Below, piece after piece: positions 50,954 through 61,500 of a DNA stretch of 64,000 nucleotides. Location of the stretch: positions 2,046,001 through 2,110,000 of the forward strand of contig NC_091050.1 of NCBI RefSeq assembly GCF_963966145.1, written 5' to 3'. The position numbers were made by a program, and so were the translations under genes. A model generated the notes under the pieces. That model saw nothing but the letters and a program-made list of their open reading frames with translations. It was not told where the DNA came from and searched no databases. Each line of letters starts with the position of its first letter. Position 1 is the stretch's first letter. The stretch comes from Tenebrio molitor (taxonomy: Eukaryota > Arthropoda > Insecta > Coleoptera > Tenebrionidae).

Positions 50954-51398
50954 TACATTTGAAAAAGCGTGCCATTGAAACTCAGAAAAGACTGATCTAC
51001 ATGCGTTAAAAATAAGAAAATTCAGTGCTCCTGACTTTTATGAATTTTCTTGTAACAAAACATGTAGCTATTTAGATTTTGTTTCGTTAGTGAAAGAGTA
51101 CACCTGTTCCGTAACATACTGTTATGGGTATTAATTGTACATTAATTTGTATTATTCACATAACCTACATTTTCAAGCTAAAAGAAAAGTGCTGTAATTA
51201 GTTCATTCTTTATCGCTAGCTGTTGGGATATTATTGAGATTACATCATTACATCAGTAGGCAGTTAGGCACTTTCGTTTCCTATAATTAAATGAGGTTCT
51301 TTATGGATTCCGACGTGGCCGTACAAGAGTACAAGTCTACATTCGGTCATTTATCAATTGAATTATGTCATCGTGACAACTGTTTTTTTCTGTTTATA
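50954..51398. other. AT-rich gap with no recognised feature
   Basis: No gene, RNA or clear repeat was seen between the Tc1-type MITE and the transposase fragment. Confidence 0.4.
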
Positions 51399-51876
51399 CA
51401 GGGTGACTTTGAAAGTTGTGCAGATATTTTAACCAGTGGTAGAACCCCACAATAGGTAGCGATTGAACCAATAATGCCTTATACAAATGTTGATATTTTT
51501 CGAGAAAAAGGGGCTAAAAGTTTTTCAAAAAAAGTTTGGGATTCAATGAATTAAAAAAAAAATCATAGACTTTTTTGTTGTCATTTAATTCAAAATTTAG
51601 TCACTTCGACAAGAACCTCGATGTTAACCTTATTTTAAATCACAAATGGCTTTCACCAACCGGGAGAAAACCGATATGGTATTGATCTATGGCGAAGCCC
51701 GTGGACATTCAAAGCTAGCACGGCAAATGTACGGTGAAAGGTTTTCTCACAGAATACTTCCCAATGCACGAAACTTTGTAAACGTTGTGCAGCATCTTCG
51801 CGATTTCGGGGGTTTCGAAATGGATCAGGCGATCTTGGTCGCCAACGAGCAGATCGCAGATCGCATTTTAGTTTAG
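51399..51876 (+). pseudogene. DUF4817-type transposon, 5' end and N-terminal transposase fragment
   Basis: The left terminus CAGGGTGACTTTGAAAGTTG follows a TA. From 51646 a 76-codon frame encodes the N-terminal helix-turn-helix: MAFTNREKTDMVLIYGEARG, LARQMYGERF, NFVNVVQHLRDFGGF. The DDE half and the right terminus are missing. It is non-functional, but this N-terminal portion is undamaged, unlike the copy at 38844. Confidence 0.75.
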
Positions 51877-52352
51877 TGGTTTTCCGCATTCAATTGGTCA
51901 TTATGAAATCTATAAAACACAATTTTTACATTTGACCAAGATCACCCGATAAGAGAAAGAGAGACATTTACATTTTGATCGAGGAAATATCCTGGCGCAT
52001 CCACCATTTCTTCCAATAATTAAATGCAGTTTTCTACATTTTTTGGTTATGCGGTGACGTCAGACCTAGACCTTGTATAAAACATATTGAACTTTGTTTA
52101 ATTAAAGGAATCAATTGCAACGAGTTGGAAGAATTTTTTAAGAAAGGTGTTCAGTAAGAATTGGATAAATTTCGTTGTGGTAATTTGGTTCTATGCCGAG
52201 AGAAATCTGAAAATATGTCGACTGTAGACCTATTTCGTCAAAATCTCAATTCCCAGAGCAGACATTTTTGATGACAGACCAACGTGGTGGAATAAGTATC
52301 AAGAAACAATCGCATAAATAAATCAAAAACGTATCGATCTTGCATTATCACC

Positions 52353-52563
52353 ATGGCCGAAGATATACTGAAATTAATGATGATGGCTACATATGTAATA
52401 CTGTTAACGACGACATTTATCACACATCCATGGTTACCACGGCATATTCTTCCAACATACACAATTTTTAATTTAGTACTAGGTCCAACTCCGAACATGG
52501 ATTACGGAAAGAAAAAACTCATGGCAGGTATAGTGCTTGTAACTTTTTTTGTATTTTGGGTAG
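52353..52563 (+). CDS. Unrecognised possible exon with hydrophobic segments
   Basis: An ATG in good context (CACCATGG) opens a 70-codon frame that ends at a strong donor (TAG/GTAAGT). The peptide has two hydrophobic stretches (YVILLTTTFITHPW and GIVLVTFFVFWVG). No homologue comes to mind and no following exon was found before the Helitron remnant. It may be the relic of a membrane-protein gene, or chance. Confidence 0.25.
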
Positions 52564-53007
52564 GTAAGTGTACACTTGTGATACACTGTTCTTTTAAGAA
52601 TAAAAATCTCTATCAGAAGTGTTAAAAAAAATTATGTGTTCGCATTTGAAAAAAATTTTTTTTAACAGTTTAGTCCTGAAACCCTTGGATCTATATGTGA
52701 ATTTTTTAGGGCTTTTTGTAGCCTATTTAGAGCCATTTAATTTGGTGCATAAATGTTTAAATTGGTTGTTACAAATATCAAAACATTCATACACTGTAAA
52801 AAATTAGCGGAGTAAATGCGGAGTAAATTTGGTAATTTGGAGCGAATGCGGAGTGGATGATTTGTAATTGATTTAATCCCCCCGCAGTGAAATCCACTCC
52901 AAGAGGGAGTTTATTTAGATTATTCATAAAAACACTCTTCGGAGTGAAATACAAAATTCATTGACTATTAGTGATTTGCCACCACATAAGTTAGTATTGA
53001 AAGTTAA

Positions 53008-53385
53008 TTGCACGTTTTACTGATCACAAACTTAAATTCAAAGGAATCATTAGTCTATGGAACAAGAATACGCATCAAGTTTATGCATCGCAATGCTATT
53101 GATTGCGAAGTTTTAACTGGAACGGAACGCAATAAGAGAATTTTGATTCCACGTATAAATTTAACATATTCAGGTACTATTTTACCATTTAGTTTTCAAA
53201 GAAGTCAATTTGCAATTATAGCTGCATTTGCGATGACAATAAATAAAAATTGCAATTTTATTGAGGCAGCCAGTTTTCAACTGTACGTCCCAGCAAATAG
53301 AGTTCGATCATTCAATGGTTTGAGAGTTTATATTTCTGAATGTAACGGCCAAGGGCATTTAGCAAACGATGAAATTTTATTTTAA
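53008..53385 (+). pseudogene. Helitron (PIF1-like helicase) C-terminal fragment
   Basis: The frame reads in order YGTRIRIKFMHRNAIDCEVL, TGTERNKRILIPRINL, LPFSFQRSQFAIIAAFAMTI, then a decayed NKSQGQ-like stretch (NKNCNFIEAASFQ) and the VYISECNGQGHL tail. This is the last part of the PIF1-type helicase found in Helitron RepHel proteins, including the region of helicase motif VI. The rest of the protein is missing. Short AGCGGAGTAAAT-type direct repeats lie upstream near 52805-52855. Confidence 0.7.
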
Positions 53386-53729
53386 GTTCAACAAGACATT
53401 TAATTTTTTTAACCGCCCGGTTTTTTTTGTTTCAATAAAAATATAGGTATTAAAAATACGAAACACATGTTATTTATTGTTTTTAAATATGGCATAGCCA
53501 AACTATGCCTCATTTTTCCTATCGTTCGTATTTTTCAAATAACTCGAAAATTAGTGCATAATGAAATGAGGTATTTGTAAACGCTCGCAGCTGACGTATT
53601 AGAACAAAATTCAAAAAAATTATATGCGATAATTATAGAGGTACTCTTTGATAAAAAAAAATCTCAGTAACGTTCAAATTTAAAAATTTAATGAAAACGG
53701 TCGAATTTCGATCGCTGGGCGACCTCTAG

Positions 53730-53930
53730 TCATAAATAAATCGAACAAAGACCCTACTTAAAAAAATTTATGGTGATATGGTACCTGTCAATCATTAGGC
53801 GGTCTCGGAGAAAAAAATTACTTGGGGTAGTACTCAAAATATTTCCGGGAGACCGTCTAGTGATTGACAGGCACAATATGACAATACATTTCTTTAAGTA
53901 GGATCTTTGTTCGGTTTATTTAGGTCTTAA
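53730..53930. mobile_element. ~200-bp foldback element just upstream of the odorant receptor gene
   Basis: Arms of about 80 bp are inverted copies: CCTGTCAATCATTAGGCGGT on the left and its near-complement on the right, continuing outward to AAATCGAACAAAG and CTTTGTTCGGTTT. The right end is only about 45 bp from the receptor start codon, so it probably overlaps that promoter or 5' UTR. The preceding 53386-53730 shows nothing else. Confidence 0.8.
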
Positions 53931-53973
53931 GTCAGAATTCCTTACGAAGATGCAAGCACTATATTAACGAAAT

Positions 53974-55374
53974 ATGACTTGCCCTAACTTTCACTCTTTT
54001 TTCTCAGATGACTGTCTCAAAACATTGAAATTTGTCTCTTCGGACGTTTTTCAATATAAAATTTCGAAAATACTCTTGTGGCTGGTGCTAGCAATACACG
54101 GAACGATAACTTTGGTGGGGACTTACTTCCTTCTCGGTAAATTTAATCGAAAACAGTTCATGAATTTCGTTCCATCTTACTTGGCAACTTTTTACGTGAG
54201 TATTCTGTTATTTTGTAAAATCTCGATTTTACGACGCAACTTCCAGCCGTTGCTCGCCATCTGGACACTTTTGTTCAGAGGCGAACTGATCAGCAACATA
54301 AAGAACGAAGTAGAAATGTGGACCATCGACAGCGCGGGCGAGAAAGTTCACCGTCAAATCAAAAATCAAGCGACATTCATGACGATTTTCGCCGTCGTCA
54401 ATTTCTTAATATCGATCGTCGGAGGTTGTCTCTATCTCGTTCCCTTGTCCGAAGACGTTGACACTTTCGTTGCCTTCTACCTGTTCCACAACTACTTTCC
54501 AAATCAGGAGAAGTATCTCAGCTCGATTTACAGAATGACTTTTCTGATGCTGGGTTACTTCATGATCGTGCACGGTTACCAAATAATCTATTACAGCGAA
54601 CACGGACGATACCAGTCTACATTGTTGAAAGAACACGTAGCCAACTTGGACAGTTGCGAGCGACAAACGAACGAAGAAAAATTATTTTACGATGACGAGT
54701 ACCAAAAAAGAATCCACCTGAGACTGGTGTTTTGTGTGAAACGATCCGTGAAATTCGTCGAGTATATCATTCATATCACTGTTTCTGGTAAGACATTTTT
54801 TTGTTTTAGGTTGATAGAGCGAAAAAATAGAGAAATCACCAACCTGATCGGGGTATTCTCGATTTGCGGTTGTCTCTTAGGCATCGGCATCGTCCTTCAC
54901 CTATTATCTGTGAGTAATTACAATTCAGTTAACTTTATTTTGATTAAACTCAATTCCAGGGAAATTTAACCGAGGGGTATTGTTTACGTCTCGCATTGCT
55001 TTCTATAGGTACGGCTGCAGTGTTTTCGGCTTTGTTTTGGTCAGGTCAGACCGTCGAGGACCAAGTGAGTGTTACGTTTCGTGAAGAAAATGTATTGAGT
55101 ATTTTTCAGTCGGAAGAGATAGTCGCTGCTCTTCACGCACTCAACTGGTACAATTTCGATAAAAACAATAAAAAAATCTACTTGATAATGCTGACTAACG
55201 CCATGCAGACTCACAGAGTGAAATTTACAGAAAATTACAGCGTCAACTATGACTTGGGTGTCCAGGTGTGTTCGCTGTTTAAAACATTCTTCTAAATATG
55301 CATTATCCTATTTTGCTTTACAGATTGTCAAAAGTATTTATTCCATAATATCGGTTATGGTAAATATGATTTAA
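53974..55374 (+). CDS. Odorant receptor (7tm_6 family)
   Basis: Four exons (53974-54909, 54960-55064, 55110-55265, 55324-55374) join in frame to 415 residues, the usual length for an insect OR. All three introns are phase 0, which is typical for the 3' end of these genes. Hydrophobic segments occur through the long first exon (ILLWLVLAIHGTITLVGTYF, YLATFYVSILLFCKISI, FMTIFAVVNFLISIVGG, MTFLMLGYFMIVHGYQIIYY), then LIGVFSICGCLLGIGIVLHL, then a segment in exon 2. The C-terminal pattern ends VQIVKSIYSIISVM, as in ORs. The protein would form a ligand-gated channel with Orco in olfactory neurons. GCNLF-type subfamily and ligand cannot be read from the sequence. No damage is visible. Confidence 0.85.
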
Positions 55375-55767
55375 AAATTAATCAAGCAGAATTAAGTGAT
55401 TTAACTTGGCACGTGTCACTTGGTAAGGCAGGTCTGTTAGTATTAATTACACAATAGAATTTAGCTACGGCTGCTTGGATAATGGGTCTGTCACAATAGT
55501 GTTAATGTTAGTGGTAATGTTATAATGTTAGTGGAGATGGCGATGGTGATGTTAGTAGTCCAGTGTTCACAATAATGTTAACGGAATGTTACTCTAAGTC
55601 GTTATAACCACACTCGTTTACAGTTATGTGAGTTGCGTAATGCAGTTCATTACAGCACTGGTTTCATTACGTAACGCATTTGTATTTAGAAGCCAACAAT
55701 ACAAAAAGAAAGCTAGTTATTATAAATACATAATATCAATCACACAATTCTTGCATTTTGTTCGCTC
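55375..55767. other. Downstream flank of the odorant receptor gene
   Basis: A stretch near 55495-55590 has imperfect ATGTTAGTGG-type direct repeats. No second receptor exon set was found. Confidence 0.4.
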
Positions 55768-55846
55768 AGTTGCCGCATCGACTTCGTTTCGGTCTTCAAT
55801 CTCTGGGTTTGGCACAAAAAGACTCACTTCTACTTTTAATGATACC
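55768..55846 (+). repeat. Short dispersed repeat, copy 2
   Basis: Matches 48178-48265, sharing CACAAAAAGACTCACTTC and TTTTAATGATAC-like ends. The next 600 bp (55850-56470) show nothing recognisable apart from an ACCCGGTAT near 56093 that could be a transposon end. Confidence 0.6.
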
Positions 55847-56474
55847 GAGTGATTTTAAATGATTGTGATTTGTTTTCTTAAGTTGGGAACATTTTTCCTA
55901 AATTATTTTGGCAAACTTGATACCGTAATCAACACATTGGCGTACGTACGTCATTTTGACATTTTATGTATTAATAAATTGTATCAAATAGGCGAGGACG
56001 CCTATGTTTATTTCAACTATCACATTAAAAAGCAGAATAACCAACAACAATATTACCAACCTATGAAAAAAAGTCGCATTCATTTAAAATCACCCGGTAT
56101 GTTCTAATATTCTCTTCTTTGTTGCTTGCACAAGAGACCACATTGTAATGTTGTGAAGGACATCAAAAATGTGTTCTAACTTAGATTAAAAAAAAAGAGA
56201 AAATGTGTATGTCTCGAAATGTGGGCTTCAAGGATTTCGTAAAAAGATAGACAAGAACTGCAAACAAGCCAATAAGTCAGTTGTTGAAAAACGACGCAAA
56301 CTGCAGTGAGGCTCCCAGAGACGTTCACGTTGAATGCAATTTTATAAATCTGAACATTTTCTTAAACAGGAATCGCAAAAACTGAATGTTTTTATTCCCT
56401 TCGTATTGCATTTGATGAATAAAAAGGTCTCACTTTCGTTTGTTACCACTTTTATTTCTTTAGTAAATGTAACT

Positions 56475-56908
56475 ATCTATAGTCGTTTTCAACGACATCC
56501 GTGCTGTCAGTGTCATTTTTAATATATTGGTGCAGATTGTACATACAAATTCATAACCAGGATTCAGAGTAGGTATAAGCAAATCCTAGTTAAAAAAATG
56601 TCAAACAAGAAATTGAGGTTATGGTAAAATAAAATTGCCATTTCGTCAAACATCAACAACAAATAATAAAATTCAGTCTTCAACATGGTGTAAAACATGG
56701 TTAAACCAGGTCATCCTCGGAATCCAAATCAGACGACATGTTTTCTTTGATTTGTTTGAAATAATAGAAAATAATTTGAATTTGTCAATTTGTCGCGTCA
56801 AGCTAAATTGCCAAATTAGGAAATTCAAAATTACTAAACTGAAACAGCAAGTAATGCCAACATTCTGTCATAGTGACAGCACGGATGTCACTGAAAACGA
56901 CTATAGAT
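56475..56908. mobile_element. ~430-bp foldback element with ~45-bp inverted ends
   Basis: The left end ATCTATAGTCGTTTTCAACG and the right end are inverted copies, extending to CATCCGTGCTGTCA. The interior has no convincing gene. The following 56910-57590 is AT-rich with nothing recognised. Confidence 0.7.
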
Positions 56909-57593
56909 TAAAATGATGATAGAAAGAAGAAGAAGAAAGAAGTTCTTATGTATATCGTGATTAAAATCGTTTGATAGTCTGGAAAGCAGTTTTAGTAAAT
57001 TTAAAATAATTTTTAAAACCCTTCAGAAGTTGTTTTCGAAAAAAAAAAAATACTTAGAAAAGTTGTTGTAATTGATGAGTACTATGTATTATCAGTTAAA
57101 ATTAATGCACTTATTTTTGTTACACCCTGTATAATTCTCTTTTGTGTGTGATATTAAAAGTTGATTGATTTGACATTTGTGATTTTTCTTTTCATGACGA
57201 ATTGTTCTTTGTTCACTGTTAAATTCTTGAGCAACGGCTGGTTTTAAATTTATTTTTGATATTTTTTTTTCTACGGCGTCTTTGCTTAAAAGCAACCTTT
57301 TGACTTTTACAATGCATCAATTTAATTTCCATTAAATTCTGGAAATCGTATTCCTCGAAATGTTCTGAGCAAACTCGTGCTTGTTTCCACGTTAAATTTT
57401 TTATTTTTGTAACACTGTTTTATCCATATTTTTCTCAAAGCAATGCCTTTTGAAAATCGAAAAAAATTAACGTTCCCATCTTTTTTTGAAACATCTTTAC
57501 AGTCTTACAGCATCTTTTCATCAATAAACTGGACTTTGCAAGCAAGCTAAATACAAGCATCTGCAAATAAAACATTTACCTAGAACTTCACAC

Positions 57594-57904
57594 AGGAATT
57601 GAGTGAGTTGCTCCCTATTTTGTGGCAGCAGATCCCCCAGGAGATTGACAACTTTATTCGTAGTATGCCACATCGCATTCGAGAAGCTATACGGTTACAT
57701 ACTCATTGTTAGAAATTAAAACAAAAATTATTGAATTTAATTTTAATATTATTTAATTTCAAGTTTTACTTTTTTTGGTTCCATTCTGTAATGATTTAGC
57801 TAAAAATGAATGGAATTAAACATTTGTATTGATTATGTTCCCTTTTCTTCCTTTGTTGTTCTTAAACATCATACATCAATATCCTTAACTTTTTTGACGC
57901 AGTG
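57594..57904 (+). pseudogene. Tc1-like transposon, C-terminal transposase remnant and right end
   Basis: The frame reads LWQQIPQEIDNFIRSMPHRI and then a stop. This is the C-terminal signature of Tc1-like transposases (W..IPQ..I..L..SMP.R). About 190 bp later the sequence ACTTTTTTGACGCAGTG is followed by TA, the expected right terminus. The 5' part is lost. Confidence 0.65.
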
Positions 57905-58009
57905 TATTTTCAGCGCACCCAAAAATATACAGGCATTCCACTTCTACATACATCTGCTCATTCAACGGTACAACCGAACGCTTGGGGTTAATGTATGACC
58001 AAAATAAGG

Positions 58010-58310
58010 CGCGACGCGTGACTTGCTCTTCGACGTTAGTCTCTGGCTGGAAATCCCTACACCCAGGCGAAGTTCTGCAAGTCCTCGGACAGAAAATTCT
58101 TCAACCCACTTGCCAGGATGCAATTTTCTCGCGAGGTGGACAGGAAGCGGATTCAGACTGTACGGAAGGTCGAAATGAAAGTGTCAGTCCTTAAGCAATA
58201 GTGTCATTCAAAAGTTTCCATCCTTACAATAAATAAATAACATTTTAAAATACTCTTAGCCTCAACCGTTCTTCCGTTAAGATTAATACTAGTTAAGAGT
58301 CGAAAACCTT
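58010..58310 (+). pseudogene. Decayed duplicate of UPF0728 (C-terminal part) and its 3' flank
   Basis: The sequence matches the 3' half of exon 2 of the gene at 49111-49610: GACTTGCTCTTCGACG... corresponds to the HDLLSDDVSLWYEIPY region, then a frameshift occurs. The downstream flank matches as well, including TGTCATTCAAAAGTTT and the AATAAATAAA signal near 58230. The first exon and the core domain are absent. It carries about 80 extra bases before the stop that the intact gene lacks. Confidence 0.75.
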
Positions 58311-58502
58311 GCACTGTTGGTAACGTAATAGACAACAATATACAGGTGCGACATGCTATTTACATAATTACATTCAACTTTAAAATTATTCAGTGCCTTT
58401 AAAATTTATCCGACTAAAATAAATTAAGTGACACTACAATAAATATTTCTTATCGGTTGTTTGTTTGATTGCGGATCGATGAGTTTTTCGGGTTTGTTAG
58501 AT

Positions 58503-61500
58503 CTACAGTGCCATGGCGTCATCCAAGAGGTGCGACAATTCCTTCAGATGTTGGGCTTTGCTGCCGGTGGCGGGACTGGCGGCGGTCGGTCTGCCAACGT
58601 AACTGAAAAATACAAAAAGATCAGTACGGATACGTCATCGAAACACGCAAAAGTGCACTTCTACATAGACAGCTAGCGGTGCTTGGCAAATTCAAAGACG
58701 AAACCAACCAACTGCGCCAACCTAACAGGGTTAGATTCGAGATGCGCGTTATAAACATAATTATTAAAATTGTTGTCTACTCGGTTCCCTTCTTTATGAA
58801 AATTTGCATGAAACATTGTGGTAGGAGGTAAATTTTATTTAAAAAAAAATAATAAATTACGTCCGATATAGACATAACCTCACTTTTCCCGAAAAATCTG
58901 AACCTCTCAATAACGTTCAGAACACGTTTTTAAAAATTACCCACTCACCAAATTGAAATTACTGCAATCGTTAAATAATTTCTACCAAATAAACACTTTT
59001 TCATTGAAACAGTTCTTTGAATGTTTCCGTTTCTAGATTTTTTTAACACTTTTTTGACGGTAAAAGTTAAACCTCGGACGAATTCTTCATGAATTATTTC
59101 CATGAAGTTGAAATAATGCTCGAGATTTACTTTTTTTGTAAATTTGGTAACACCTAATGACATTTTGCTGTTTTTGTCACTATACGCCCTGAAAAAAAAA
59201 ATTAAAACAATAAAAATCATAATGTTATTTTTGTGTTTCCATTCGCTACAACTCTTGCACCGCCTCGACAAATGCAGTTTCGCCTCGGAATTCGCTCATC
59301 ATCTACCAATAAGCGTTAAACAAAAGCCAAAACCAAAAAATTAAAAAACGTGAAGATACGACTGCGGCTCTCACCTAACGACTCTAGTTTCTGGTAAAGT
59401 TTCAGTCTCTGGTTTTGGCGGAGGTTTAGGCTCGTTGCTTGAAAACAACTTAGCGAACCAACCTCTACTGTCTTTATCCTCACTGAAACAGTTTATTAAC
59501 CGAGCTAGAATCATATCTTCACAACGACATTTCGACGGAAGCGAAAGAAACAAGAACGAAATACTCACATGACGTCTCTCGAACCGGTCAGAGCCGTCTC
59601 GAATCTGGGCTGGACGTAGCTCCACGCCCCCTGGTTCTTGTGCTCTTCCTGAGCCCAACTCAGCTGAGCGTTGGGGTACTTGGCACACTCGCTCTTGATC
59701 AAATCGTATGGGAACGGTGATATCTGCACAAAATATTTCTCTCAATTGTTCTTGCTCGACACTTTTTCTGATTTCGTTCCTCACCTGTTCGACACGCGTT
59801 ATGGCGATGTCGCTGTCCAACTTCCTGTCCTGGCGCGACTTCTTCAGATCGTAGTACACCTTACCGGTGCAGAACAACACCTTCTTCACGTTCTGCGGAT
59901 TCTGACTGGCGGGGCTCTCGTCGGGGATGACCCTCCTGAACTCGGTGTTCTCCAGCATGTCGTCGAAGCTGCTCTTGGCTTCCGGATGACGCAACAGACT
60001 CTTGGGAGTCATCATGATGAGCGGCTTCCTGAACGGCAGGGCGATCTGTCTCCTCATGATGTGGAAGAAGTTGGCCGGGGTGGTGCAGTTGGCGACGATC
60101 CAGTTGATGTCGTGGAGCTGGCGCACGGCAAACTCGTCGCTCTCTGGTGGGAAGTACTCTGGGTCGTCGGAGGACATCTGCAGGAAGCGCTCCAGGCGGG
60201 CGCTGGAGTGCTCGGGACCCATGCCCTCGAGGCCGTGCGGGAGGAGCATGACGAGGCCGCTCTGGCGCACCCACTTGGCCTGACCCGAAGAGATGAACTG
60301 GTCGATGATGCACTGGGCGGTGTTGTTGAAGTCGCCGAATTGGGCCTCCCAGATGACGAGCGCGTTGGGGTTGGTCATCGAGTAGCCGAGCTCGAAGCCG
60401 AGCACGCCGAACTCGGAGAGGGAGCTGTTGCAGACGATGTAGGGCGCCTGGTCGGGGTACAGGTTGCACAAGGGTCTGGATACGAGAAATGAGGCAAATA
60501 ATTATCATTACCATTGATATTTTTTCTGCCTAATTTGGTTTTCTCATAAAAAAAGAAAACAATCACTTACTTGTAAGTGGCCTTGTCGACGGTCTGATGG
60601 TGGAGAACGTGATGACGATGTGAGAAAGTACCGCGCTCCACGTCCTGTCCCGATAACCTCACGTGAATCCCCTCTTTGAGCAGCGACCCGAAAGCCATGG
60701 CCTCACCCAACGCCCAATCGATCGTCCTCGCTTCGACCATCTCCATCCTCGCCTTCAAGATCCTCTCGATGCCCTTGTGAATGACGAACTCGGCGGCGTT
60801 CGGCGGCGGCGACGAGAACCTCTTCCCGATGTGGACCAGAGTGTCCTCCTTGACGCCGGTCGGACTCACCTTGAGCGGATCCTTCCCCTCGAAGAATCCC
60901 GACCAGGGGCTGTCCAACCAGTCCTTGTACTTGATGTGGGTCTCCTTGCGGGCGCCCTCCAACGCCTCCTCGCAGATCTTCTCGTACTTGGCCTTGACGT
61001 CCTTCACCTCTTCGGACGTCACGACTCCCTCTTTGACCAGCTGTTCGGAGTACTTCTCCAGGGCGGACTTGGTGTTCCTGATCTTGCGGTACATCAGCGG
61101 CTGCGTGAACATCGGCTCGTCGATCTCGTTGTGGCCGTTGCGCCGATAGCAGACGATGTCGATGACGACGTCCTTGTGGAAGGTGGACCGCCACTCGGCC
61201 GCCATGTTGCACACGTGCATCACGCTCTCGGGGTCGTCCGAGTTCACGTGGAAGATGGGCGCGTTGACGACGCGCGCGACATCTGAAAGACGCGAGCGTC
61301 ATCGAGGTCTCCACCGGCTCTGGACCGTAGTTACCTGTGCAATACGACGACGACCGCGAGTGCCTCGGGTCCGTCGTGAAGCCGATCTGGTTGTTGACCA
61401 CGATGTGGATGGTCCCGTGGGTGGTGTAGTCGGGCAGGTCCGACAAGTGCATCGTTTCGAAAACGATGCCTTGACCGCAGAAGGCGGCGTCTCCGTGGAG

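Noticed and set aside
54788..54810. GTAAG...TTTTAG inside odorant receptor exon 1 as an intron
   Set aside because: It would be only about 22 bp and its removal shifts the frame into a stop; reading through keeps the frame.
55628..55852. 74-codon frame downstream of the odorant receptor
   Set aside because: It overlaps a dispersed repeat shared with 48178-48265 and has no family resemblance.
56635..56916. 93-codon frame
   Set aside because: It lies inside a foldback element and ends in its terminal repeat.
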